From CAADGL01 sp964643885 (lineage in GTDB: Bacteria; Planctomycetota; Phycisphaerae; UBA1845; Fen-1342): a DNA stretch of 6,419 nucleotides. The first letter of the stretch is position 1. Every line of letters starts with the position of its first letter. The DNA lies in NCBI GenBank assembly GCA_964643885.1, contig CAZXUI010000118.1, positions 1 through 6,419 of the forward strand, in the 5' to 3' direction. Of this stretch, positions 1 to 6,051 are shown piece after piece. The position numbers were made by a program, and so were the translations under genes. The notes below the pieces were generated by a model. The model ran no database searches, was not told the DNA's origin, and worked only from the letters and a program-made list of their open reading frames with translations.

Positions 1-1516
1 GCGCCATCGGCTCGACCGGCGGCCACGAGCGGACCGCCGCTTCGAGCACGACGGCGCCGGGCTCCTCGTGCGGACGGAGCACGAGATGCGTGTCCGTCGC
101 GCGGCTCTGGCTGCCGGCGCCAGCGCCGACGTCGGTTACCGCCTTCGCGGACTGACTGCCCTTCGTGGCGTGGTGGATCAGCACGAATGAGCAACCCAGC
201 CGATCGGCCAGCGCATCGACGTGGTTATAGATGTTCGCCATCGTGCCGTTGTCGTTCTCGTCCATGTCGCGCGGCATGAAGCGGTAGAACGCGTCGAGCA
301 CGACCAGCGCGTAGCGCCCGGGCTCGATCGACTCGAAGTACTGCCGCATCGAGAAGATGTCGCGCAGTTGGCCGCGCAGGCTCTGCACGCTGACCGTCTC
401 GGCGATCTCATTCATGCCTATCCGCAGGCACTCGGCGACCTGCGGGATGCGGTGCGCCAGCGTCTCGGCGTGCAGCTCGTTGTCGATGATGAGCACGTCG
501 CCGGCGACCGTATCAAACGTATCGAGCCACTTGCGACCCGTGGCGACCGCCATTGCCAGCGCGAGGACGAGCCACGACTTGCCCGTCTTGCTCGGGGCGA
601 TCACGTTCATCGTCTCGCCACGGCGCAGAAGCCCCTGGATCACCGGCGGGCGCAGCGTCCGATGCGCAGCCATCAGCTCGCGTACGCTGAGCGGCGTGGG
701 TTGGGCGGGTGGGCCACGGTCCTGCGCCCAGTGGTTCTCGACGACGGCGACCGAAACGGCGTCGGGTTCGTAGCGCGCGATGCTCGCCGCGGTGCGCTCG
801 ACCTCGCGCAGCGGCAACGGCGGCGCACAGCGGTCGGCGTTGACCTGTTGGAGGGCGGCGAAGATCTCGGCCTGCGACATGCCGACGCGGCGCATCGCGC
901 TGCCTAGACGCGCGAGCGCCTCGTTGCGCTGGCCCTCGGGAATCGCGTTCGCCGGCGTGCCGTTGCCAGGTGCGCCGTTCGACGACGCCAACACGTCGAG
1001 CATCTCGATCAACCACGTTGGCGGCTCGGGCAATCGCTGCGGCGGGACGCTCAGCTCGCGCTCGTCCTGCCAGGAGTAGGGCTTTCCATCGACTACGGAC
1101 GGGGCCACGAGCACGTAGCCGCCGTTGGCGCGCGTATCGACGTGCGGGGCGATGCGACTCGCGGAATTCCGCCAGTCGCGTCCCTCGGGCTGCCGGAAGA
1201 AGTAGTGCCGTCCGCCACGCGGCGTGAGCGACAGCGGGGCGACGTCGAGTTCGACCAGCTTCGCAGCCTCGTCCGTGAGCCAGGCGTTGCCCTCGCCGTC
1301 GATGTCGATCACGACTAGACGGTCGGTGCGGATCGCGATGTTCGCGTCGAGATGCTGCGTCCACCACGCCGCGATCTGCTCGGCATCGGTGGTCGCTTCG
1401 AGCAGGCCATGCTCGGTGAGCGGTGCCTTGCGTCCAGCCGCGCATGGGAACACCGGGTAGCCGAGCTCGGCGTACCACAGCGCCGCGTGCAACATTGTGT
1501 CGCCAGCGCGCGTCAT
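1..1516 (-). CDS. Primase-polymerase (AEP) fused to RepA-like AAA ATPase/helicase, C-terminus cut by window edge
   Basis: A reading frame from the ATG at 1516 stays open for 505 codons and leaves the window, so the C-terminus is missing. Residues about 8-150 look like the bifunctional primase/polymerase (Prim-Pol) domain. The metal-binding pair is D71-x-D73 (VVIDIDGEG), the second motif is T98-x-x-G-G-x-H104, and D127-x-R with GGYVLVAPS follows. Residues about 192-250 look like a PriCT linker (IPEGQRNEAL, then PPLPLREVE). Residues about 290-490 are an AAA_25/RepA-type ATPase: Walker A APSKTGKSW (307-315), Walker B VVLDAF (405-410), HHATKG (448-453), and a GSQSRATDTHLVLR segment whose R472 could be the arginine finger. 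The expected role is initiator primase and replicative helicase in one chain, as in phages and plasmids. The start overlaps the methyltransferase stop as ATGA. The upstream sequence is G-rich (GGGGGG) without a clean Shine-Dalgarno, which suggests coupled translation. The domain calls are strong; the replicon type is inferred. Confidence 0.93.
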   Translation of the reverse strand, partial: MTRAGDTMLHAALWYAELGYPVFPCAAGRKAPLTEHGLLEATTDAEQIAAWWTQHLDANIAIRTDRLVVIDIDGEGNAWLTDEAAKLVELDVAPLSLTPRGGRHYFFRQPEGRDWRNSASRIAPHVDTRANGGYVLVAPSVVDGKPYSWQDERELSVPPQRLPEPPTWLIEMLDVLASSNGAPGNGTPANAIPEGQRNEALARLGSAMRRVGMSQAEIFAALQQVNADRCAPPLPLREVERTAASIARYEPDAVSVAVVENHWAQDRGPPAQPTPLSVRELMAAHRTLRPPVIQGLLRRGETMNVIAPSKTGKSWLVLALAMAVATGRKWLDTFDTVAGDVLIIDNELHAETLAHRIPQVAECLRIGMNEIAETVSVQSLRGQLRDIFSMRQYFESIEPGRYALVVLDAFYRFMPRDMDENDNGTMANIYNHVDALADRLGCSFVLIHHATKGSQSAKAVTDVGAGAGSQSRATDTHLVLRPHEEPGAVVLEAAVRSWPPVEPMA

Positions 1517-2340
1517 GTGGGCGGCCCCCCGTTGACGATCAGCACCTCGGCCGTCGCGCCGTTGCGCTGATTGCGGCTCGTCTGCGACAGCCATGTCCAG
1601 CGGGGCGACGGGTAAAGGTCGCGGATCAGCGGATGATCCCCGTAGCGCACGACCACGCGCGTCCGTGTGAACCTGGCCAGCGCCTCGGCGAGCCGCACCT
1701 GCTGCTCTCGCGTGAAGGGGTGGCGATAGCCGTCGCCGACATCGGGCCAAGGCGCGTCGACGTACAACCCGTGCCCGTCGGCATCGCGCACCTTGTTGAT
1801 GAAGTCGAAGGCATCGATGCAGGTGAACGACCAAGTGCGCAGCGCGTTATGCCAATCGCGCAGCGACCGAATCGCACTGCGAAAGCGCACGGCCGAGTCG
1901 CCGCCGCTCGATGTCCAGCGCAACGAGAGCGTCTGATTGAACTCGCCACGCTTGCCGGCGTGCCCGCCCCGGCCCATCCAGCACGCGGCGTAGTAGTCGG
2001 CCGCCCAGGCGACGTCCGGCGTGTCAGAGACGCGACCGTGCTCCTCCCGTTCATGGCATCGCCGCTGGGCCTCCGCCAGTTCGTCGGGGTGGAAGAGCAC
2101 ACTGTCGAGGCGACGTACGAGCTGTTCGACCAGGCCGTCGTCTCGCACCACGCGCGCCAAGTTGATCACGTGCCGATGCAGATCATTGGCGACGCCGGCG
2201 GTGGTCAGGATTTGCGGCAACTGCGGGCATCCACCGGCGAACGGCACACCGCACCAGCGCAGCCGGCCCAGCGCCCTGCCGACGCTCTCCGCCAGCATGC
2301 GGTTGCCGCCGAACCACTGTGCCAGGGCGTTGATTCGCAT
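1513..2340 (-). CDS. D12-class (Dam-type) DNA N6-adenine methyltransferase
   Basis: This 275-residue protein resembles phage Dam-type adenine methyltransferases, which transfer a methyl group from S-adenosylmethionine to adenine N6. The N-terminal WFGGNR (9-14) corresponds to motif X. VPFAGGC (32-38) matches the SAM-binding motif I, and VANDLHRHVINLARVV (50-65) follows as in the D12 family. The catalytic motif IV position holds DAPWPD (195-200), where DPPY or DPPF is usual. The C-terminal AEVLIVNG (264-271) fits the family end. The ATG at 2340 is chosen because it shares one base with the helicase stop (TGATG), has GAGGTG 8 nt upstream, and begins directly at the methyltransferase homology; the frame upstream of it only shadows the helicase gene. 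The target site cannot be read from the sequence. Likely roles are protection from host restriction or marking of replicated DNA. The alanine in motif IV leaves some doubt about activity. Confidence 0.85.
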   Translation of the reverse strand: MRINALAQWFGGNRMLAESVGRALGRLRWCGVPFAGGCPQLPQILTTAGVANDLHRHVINLARVVRDDGLVEQLVRRLDSVLFHPDELAEAQRRCHEREEHGRVSDTPDVAWAADYYAACWMGRGGHAGKRGEFNQTLSLRWTSSGGDSAVRFRSAIRSLRDWHNALRTWSFTCIDAFDFINKVRDADGHGLYVDAPWPDVGDGYRHPFTREQQVRLAEALARFTRTRVVVRYGDHPLIRDLYPSPRWTWLSQTSRNQRNGATAEVLIVNGGPPT

Positions 2341-4013
2341 CAGAACGGCACCTCGTCGCTCTCGGAGCCAGCGTACTCCGGCAAGCAATCTTCGGACTCC
2401 AGCCGGGGCGGCTTCTCGCCGAGGCGATAGCCGACGATCCGGTCGTACCTGTCGCCCGGCTTGTGCATCACGGTGATCGCAAGCGTCGGTGCGAGGGCGC
2501 CCATGTCGGCCAGCTCGACGGCCTGCTCGATCGTCTCCGGCACAGGCTCCTGGCTGCGCTGCCTCCACCACGCCACAGCCTTCTGCCGCGCGTAGCCGTC
2601 GTGCTCGAAGCACACCCACTCGGAGACGTAGTGGTTGAAGCCGATGCGGTAATCGACGCGCATGGTGCGCGGCGCGTCCGGCGGCGCGTCGCGCTTCACG
2701 TGGATGGCGTAGAACGTCTCTTCGACTTTGTACTCCGTCCGCGAGGCCTGGTCGGAAAGGATGCCCTCGCTGCTGGCGGTGCCGTCATGCGTGCGTCGCT
2801 CCGGCGGCGGGAAGACGTGACCGCACGCGGGGCACTGGGCGTAGCCGGCCGCGATGATCTCATGGCACTGCGGACATTCCTTCGCCGGCGCTAGCCCGGC
2901 CCCGTCCGAACTGACGCCGTCGACGCGGAGCTGATCCACCGGTCCGTGGCGCAGCACATTGCCGCCGAAGTCGAGCACGAGGCAGTCGGCTTTGCCCGGG
3001 TGCAGCCGGAAGCCGCGACCGACCATCTGGTAGTAGAGGCCCGGCGACAGCGTCGGGCGCACCAGCGCGACGCAGTCGATGTTCGGCGCGTCGAACCCCG
3101 TCGTCAGTACGTTGACGTTGCAGAGGTACTTCAGCTCGCCGGCGCGGAAGCGGCGCAGCACCTCGTCGCGCTGGAACGGCAGCGTCTCGCCGCAGACGAA
3201 GCCGCATTCGACTTTGTGCCGCTCGCCGAGGACGCGACAGATGTGCTCACCGTGCCGCACGCCGGACGCGAAGATGAGTACGCTTCTGCGTTCCTGCGTG
3301 TGCTCGACGATCTCACGGCAGGCCGAGAGGACCAGGTTCTCAGCATCCATCAGGTGCTCGACCTCGCCGGCGACGTACTCGCCGCCGCGGACGTGGAGCT
3401 GGTCGGTGTCGGGCTTCACGGAGCCGGCCTTGGTGCGCAGCGGGCATAGGTAGCCCTGGACGATCAGCTCGCGCACGCCGACTTCGAAGCAAACCGCGTT
3501 GAGGATGTTCTCCGGCGCACAGATCGTGCCGGACTTCATGCGGAACGGCGTGGCGGTCAGGCCGATGACGCGCACCAGCGGATTGATCCGCGTCATGTCC
3601 GCCAGGAACGTGCGGTACATGCCTTCGCCGTCGGGCGGAATGAGGTGCGCCTCGTCGACGATCACGAGATCGACGGCGCCGACGTCCTCAGCCTTCTCGT
3701 ACACGCTTTGAATGCCAGCGATGGTGATGGCATAGCCCAGGTCGCGGCGCTTCAAGCCGGCCGAGTAGATGCCGACTGGCAGGTCCGGCGCGACGAGGTG
3801 CAGCTTCTCGGCCGCCTGCTCGAGGAGTTCCTTCACGTGCGCGAGGATCAGCACGCGCCCACTCCAGCGCTGCACCGCGTCGCGGCAGATCGTCGCCATC
3901 ACCGGCGTCTTGCCGCCGGCGGTGGGAATGACGACGCACGGGTTGTCGTCGCGCGCACGCAAAAACTCGTAAACGGCGTCGACGGCTTCTCGTTGGTATG
4001 CTCGCAGAATCAC
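2340..4013 (-). CDS. RadD-like superfamily 2 DEAD/DEAH helicase with zinc ribbon
   Basis: This 557-residue SF2 helicase is read from a GTG start. From the N-terminus: LRAYQREA as a Q-motif-like start, Walker A PTAGGKT (30-36), DEAH (120-123), motif III TAT (153-155), motif V TTGFDAPNID (304-313) and motif VI QMVGRGFR (329-336). A zinc ribbon follows, C380-x2-C383 and C394-x2-C397. About 150 further residues make a C-terminal domain often seen in phage RadD-like helicases. The architecture resembles bacterial RadD (YejH), an ATPase linked to recombination and fork repair. The last residues, ESDEVPF, resemble the acidic SSB tail. The GTG start at 4013 overlaps the preceding stop (GTGA) and has GGAAGT 7 nt upstream. 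A TTG five codons earlier (4028) is possible but weaker. The gene lies between the HNH-like and methyltransferase genes. Helicase identity is firm; the repair or replication role is inferred. Confidence 0.93.
   Translation of the reverse strand: MILRAYQREAVDAVYEFLRARDDNPCVVIPTAGGKTPVMATICRDAVQRWSGRVLILAHVKELLEQAAEKLHLVAPDLPVGIYSAGLKRRDLGYAITIAGIQSVYEKAEDVGAVDLVIVDEAHLIPPDGEGMYRTFLADMTRINPLVRVIGLTATPFRMKSGTICAPENILNAVCFEVGVRELIVQGYLCPLRTKAGSVKPDTDQLHVRGGEYVAGEVEHLMDAENLVLSACREIVEHTQERRSVLIFASGVRHGEHICRVLGERHKVECGFVCGETLPFQRDEVLRRFRAGELKYLCNVNVLTTGFDAPNIDCVALVRPTLSPGLYYQMVGRGFRLHPGKADCLVLDFGGNVLRHGPVDQLRVDGVSSDGAGLAPAKECPQCHEIIAAGYAQCPACGHVFPPPERRTHDGTASSEGILSDQASRTEYKVEETFYAIHVKRDAPPDAPRTMRVDYRIGFNHYVSEWVCFEHDGYARQKAVAWWRQRSQEPVPETIEQAVELADMGALAPTLAITVMHKPGDRYDRIVGYRLGEKPPRLESEDCLPEYAGSESDEVPF
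2349..2354 (-). promoter_or_regulatory. Ribosome binding site of the adenine methyltransferase
   Basis: The minus strand reads GAGGTG, complementary to the CACCTC of the 16S rRNA 3' end, 8 nt before the ATG at 2340. It lies in the codons for the acidic tail of the helicase. Confidence 0.65.
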
Positions 4014-4597
4014 GAGGCACACTTCCAAATCTTGCCCGTGTGAATGTTGGAGACTGTCGATTGCGTCACGCCGAAACGCCTGGCGATCTCGCGTTGTCCG
4101 ATGCCCTCGTCGAGCCGGGCGCGAATCAGCTGCACGCGCTGCTCACTCAGCTTGGCGTTGCTGCTGTTCCGCACGTTGACCGCGGGACTGACCCACTGGC
4201 AGTTCTCGGGGGAGTAGGGACCGTCGTTGTCGATCCGATCGAGTTGAAGGCCGCGACGGTAACCGTAGTCGCACGCCCATCGATAGAAGGACCCGAACCC
4301 TGACAGCCATTCATCGCAAACCGTGATGCCACGGCCGCCGTATCTGGGGTAACTGCGGTGCCGTGAGTCGCAGCAGCGTCTCTTCATGCACCGATAGACT
4401 GACGATAGACCGTTTGTCGCCTGATATCGTCCGCGCTCGGAAGCGCGAGCAGCCCGGACAGCACATCGTTTACAGGTGTACCGTCGCCCGCCTCGCAGAG
4501 AGCGGTCGCGGTGATACTCGGTCATGGGAAGTGCGCGACGACACTTGTTGCATTCGCGCATCGCCAGCGCGGGCCCGGATTGCGGCAATGCAGCCAT
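4010..4597 (-). CDS. Zinc-ribbon/HNH-like/HTH protein, possible homing-type endonuclease
   Basis: This 195-residue protein has three parts. The first is an N-terminal zinc ribbon, C16-x2-C19 and C42-x2-C45. The second is a central HNH-endonuclease-like core with YGGRGITVCDEW (86-97) and LQLDRIDNDGPYSPENCQW (117-135). The third is a C-terminal helix-turn-helix (about 150-192) with EGIGQREIARRFGVTQSTVS, typical of site recognition in homing-type proteins. The core matches the phage family usually labelled HNH endonuclease, but the first histidine of the canonical LDHID pattern is arginine here (R121), so activity is uncertain. The start is the ATG at 4597, overlapping the phosphoesterase stop (TGATG), with GGAGGT 9 nt upstream. 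A GTG one codon earlier at 4600 has 6-nt spacing and cannot be excluded. G+C is about 61% over 4021-4560 by hand count, with several 60-nt blocks at 53-55%, lower than sampled neighbours (63-78%). This fits a gene acquired separately. Confidence 0.8.
   Translation of the reverse strand: MAALPQSGPALAMRECNKCRRALPMTEYHRDRSLRGGRRYTCKRCAVRAARASERGRYQATNGLSSVYRCMKRRCCDSRHRSYPRYGGRGITVCDEWLSGFGSFYRWACDYGYRRGLQLDRIDNDGPYSPENCQWVSPAVNVRNSSNAKLSEQRVQLIRARLDEGIGQREIARRFGVTQSTVSNIHTGKIWKCAS
4021..4026 (-). promoter_or_regulatory. Ribosome binding site of the helicase gene, supporting the GTG start
   Basis: The minus strand reads GGAAGT, 7 nt before the GTG at 4013. It lies within the last codons of the HNH-like gene. 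It overlaps or follows the alternative TTG at 4028, so it could not serve that start. This is the main reason for choosing GTG. Confidence 0.65.
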
Positions 4598-5367
4598 CAC
4601 GCCGTGACCTCCGTGCCGTCCGGAAGGATGCAGCGGTCATCCATGATCGGGATCGTGTAGAGCGTGTCGCTCCGCCGGCCGAGGTAGCCGAGGATGAACG
4701 CGTTCACCCACTCGACCGGCCGCCCGGTGCCGTAAAGCGGAACGGGCTTGCACAGGCACCCCGCGCTGCGCGCCTGCACGATCTCCCCGGGCGACCAGAT
4801 GTTCTGGATGATCGAGGCGTCCGCGCGGTGCGTGTGCCCGTGGATGACGCTCTTGCCCTGGCTGATCTGGAGGTGGTTCTTCGTCGCGTGCCGGGCGTAG
4901 GACCAGCCATGCACCGCGATGATGCGCGAGTTGATCGCGTAATGCGGATACCGGGCCGTAGCTGAGCCGTAAGGCACATAGGTGAACTTCGACCGATCCC
5001 GCGACAGTTGCAGACGCGGCGCGAGCATCGAGTATGCTCCGCGCCCCTCGGCCGTTGCCGCTGCCCAGCGGTCGAGCCGGTACTCGTGATTGCCTTCGAT
5101 CATCACGAGTCGATCGCAGCAGTCCTGCAAGAAATCGAGCAGCACGTTCGCCATCTTGAGGTCGTCGCGATAGTTGGACTCGGGCACGCCGTACGTCGGT
5201 GGGTGGGTGGAGAACTGGCCGCAGTCGAGCAGGTCGCCCAGACAGACGATCAAATCCGGGCGCAGCCGTTCGGCGGCGCGACAGAAGACCCGCACCGCCT
5301 TCTCGTTCTGGTGCGGGATGTGCACGTCGCCGAAGGCCAGCATGGTTCTGCTGTGGCGTTTGGCCAT
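4597..5367 (-). CDS. Calcineurin-like metallophosphoesterase
   Basis: This 256-residue protein carries the full series of calcineurin-like phosphoesterase metal ligands: GDVHIPH with D14 and H16, GDLLD with D45, GNHE (92-95), H153 in AVHGW, and HGHTHR with H178 and H180. Enzymes of this fold use two metal ions to hydrolyse phosphomono- or phosphodiesters. Phage members next to replication genes may act on nucleic acids or nucleotides, but the substrate cannot be read from the sequence. There is no signal peptide or membrane segment, so it is expected to be cytoplasmic. The ATG at 5367 shares one base with the stop of the upstream gene (TGATG) and is preceded by a very strong GGAGGAGGAG that also encodes that gene's terminal Glu-Glu-Glu. 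The frame is open further upstream to an ATG at 5544, but that part overlaps the DUF6378 coding region and lacks family similarity. The C-terminal 60 or so residues are not assigned. Confidence 0.9.
   Translation of the reverse strand: MAKRHSRTMLAFGDVHIPHQNEKAVRVFCRAAERLRPDLIVCLGDLLDCGQFSTHPPTYGVPESNYRDDLKMANVLLDFLQDCCDRLVMIEGNHEYRLDRWAAATAEGRGAYSMLAPRLQLSRDRSKFTYVPYGSATARYPHYAINSRIIAVHGWSYARHATKNHLQISQGKSVIHGHTHRADASIIQNIWSPGEIVQARSAGCLCKPVPLYGTGRPVEWVNAFILGYLGRRSDTLYTIPIMDDRCILPDGTEVTA
4607..4612 (-). promoter_or_regulatory. Ribosome binding site of the HNH-like gene
   Basis: The minus strand reads GGAGGT, 9 nt before the ATG at 4597 and 6 nt before an adjacent in-frame GTG at 4600. It lies inside the end of the phosphoesterase gene. 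Both starts give nearly the same protein. Confidence 0.75.
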
Positions 5368-6023
5368 CACTCCTCCTCCGCGACCATCGCCGCCGTGCGC
5401 GCATAGCCGGCGATATCGACCAGGTTGTCTCGCTTGTGATGATGGCTCTGGCGCGCCAACTTGATGGCGACCATGCACAGCGGGATGTCCATCGCGGTGA
5501 CGCTCTCCCCTTCGCGCAGCTTGCGGGCGAGGATGCCGGTCCACATGTAGGCGGCGCGCCCGAAGTCATCGGCGGGAGCGCCATACTCGGCACGGCGTAC
5601 CCCCTCGGTAATGCGCTTGGCTTCGTCGAGAATGGACTCGTCCGGCAGCGGCTCGACGACTCGCAGTCGATGCAACGCGACCGTCGCGACGGGCGCATTC
5701 TCCAGAGGTCGAAGCGTGGACGCGTCGATGATGGTGCAGCCGAGCTCACGGGCAACGAGGTACTCCAGCTTGGCGCCGCGCGAATCCTCCCAGCCGGGCA
5801 GCATCGCGATCGCTTCGCACTGAGCGAGCACCGCCAGGTCGAGGCGCAGGTACGCCTCGCGCGGCAAGTCTTTTCGCCCGCCGAAGTTCTCGGCCGGGTT
5901 GAAGACCCTCCATCCGGCGGCAGACAGTCGCTCGGCCGCCGCGTGGAACGCGGGGAAGTTGCAGTCCGGATAGCCGGACATCGGCCCCGCGATGTAGATG
6001 CGCTTCGGTTCGGCCTGTGCCAT
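5367..6023 (-). CDS. DUF4406 (nucleoside deoxyribosyltransferase-like) fused to DUF6378
   Basis: This 218-residue protein has two recognisable halves. Residues about 7-108 resemble DUF4406, a relative of nucleoside 2-deoxyribosyltransferases: YIAGPMSG (10-17), FNPAEN (41-46), D62, and LPGWEDSRGAKLEY (75-88), where E87 sits at the position of the family's catalytic glutamate. Residues about 128-214 resemble DUF6378, a small helical phage domain, with RRAEYGAPADDF (143-154), LCMVAIKLAR (182-191) and KRDNLVDIAGYA (197-208). Both are common in phages, and neither has an experimentally settled role that I know of. A nucleotide-metabolism role is reasonable inference from the fold of the first half. 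The ATG at 6023 has GGAG 9 nt upstream and begins just before the first beta strand. It follows RusA by 28 nt and overlaps the phosphoesterase start. The second half could be MazG-like, but that is only a guess from its acidic helical pattern. Confidence 0.85.
   Translation of the reverse strand: MAQAEPKRIYIAGPMSGYPDCNFPAFHAAAERLSAAGWRVFNPAENFGGRKDLPREAYLRLDLAVLAQCEAIAMLPGWEDSRGAKLEYLVARELGCTIIDASTLRPLENAPVATVALHRLRVVEPLPDESILDEAKRITEGVRRAEYGAPADDFGRAAYMWTGILARKLREGESVTAMDIPLCMVAIKLARQSHHHKRDNLVDIAGYARTAAMVAEEE
5370..5379 (-). promoter_or_regulatory. Ribosome binding site of the metallophosphoesterase, embedded in an upstream Glu-Glu-Glu tail
   Basis: The minus strand reads GGAGGAGGAG directly before TGATG. 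The first GGAGG is 7 nt from the ATG at 5367, near-ideal spacing. The same bases encode the last three glutamates of the upstream protein. The site decides the start against the longer open frame reaching 5544. Confidence 0.8.
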
Positions 6024-6051
6024 CGCTCGGGTCTCCGTCCTTCGCGCGGGA
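6024..6051. other. Only intergenic gap in the window (28 nt)
   Basis: This 28-nt gap separates the RusA stop from the DUF4406-DUF6378 start. It holds a ribosome binding site and no evident promoter or terminator. All other visible junctions overlap. Confidence 0.8.
6033..6036 (-). promoter_or_regulatory. Ribosome binding site of the DUF4406-DUF6378 gene
   Basis: The minus strand reads GGAG, 9 nt before the ATG at 6023. A second purine-rich block, GAAGGA, lies further upstream. This supports the 6023 start. Confidence 0.6.

Noticed and set aside
221..907. Long plus-strand open frame opposite the primase-polymerase gene
   Set aside because: It shows no recognisable domain, is rich in Arg, Ala, Val and His as expected for antisense of a G+C-rich gene, and lies opposite a frame with clear ATPase motifs.
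513..1478. Minus-strand open frame of 321 codons in another frame of the primase-polymerase region
   Set aside because: It is very Arg/Ala-rich and has no domain. The overlapping frame from 1516 carries all the Prim-Pol, PriCT and Walker motifs.
1423..2430. Plus-strand open frame of 335 codons
   Set aside because: It is antisense to the methyltransferase, has antisense-type composition, and shows no domain or matching context.
2341..2619. N-terminal extension of the methyltransferase to an ATG at 2619
   Set aside because: The added residues are low-complexity shadow of the helicase frame. The ATG at 2340 has a ribosome binding site and begins at the family homology.
4014..4028. TTG start of the helicase at 4028
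   Set aside because: The GGAAGT site would fall within the first codons. The GTG at 4013 has correct spacing, overlaps the previous stop and begins right at the conserved N-terminus.
5368..5544. N-terminal extension of the metallophosphoesterase to 5544
   Set aside because: It overlaps conserved DUF6378 codons and has no family similarity. The ATG at 5367 has a near-perfect ribosome binding site.
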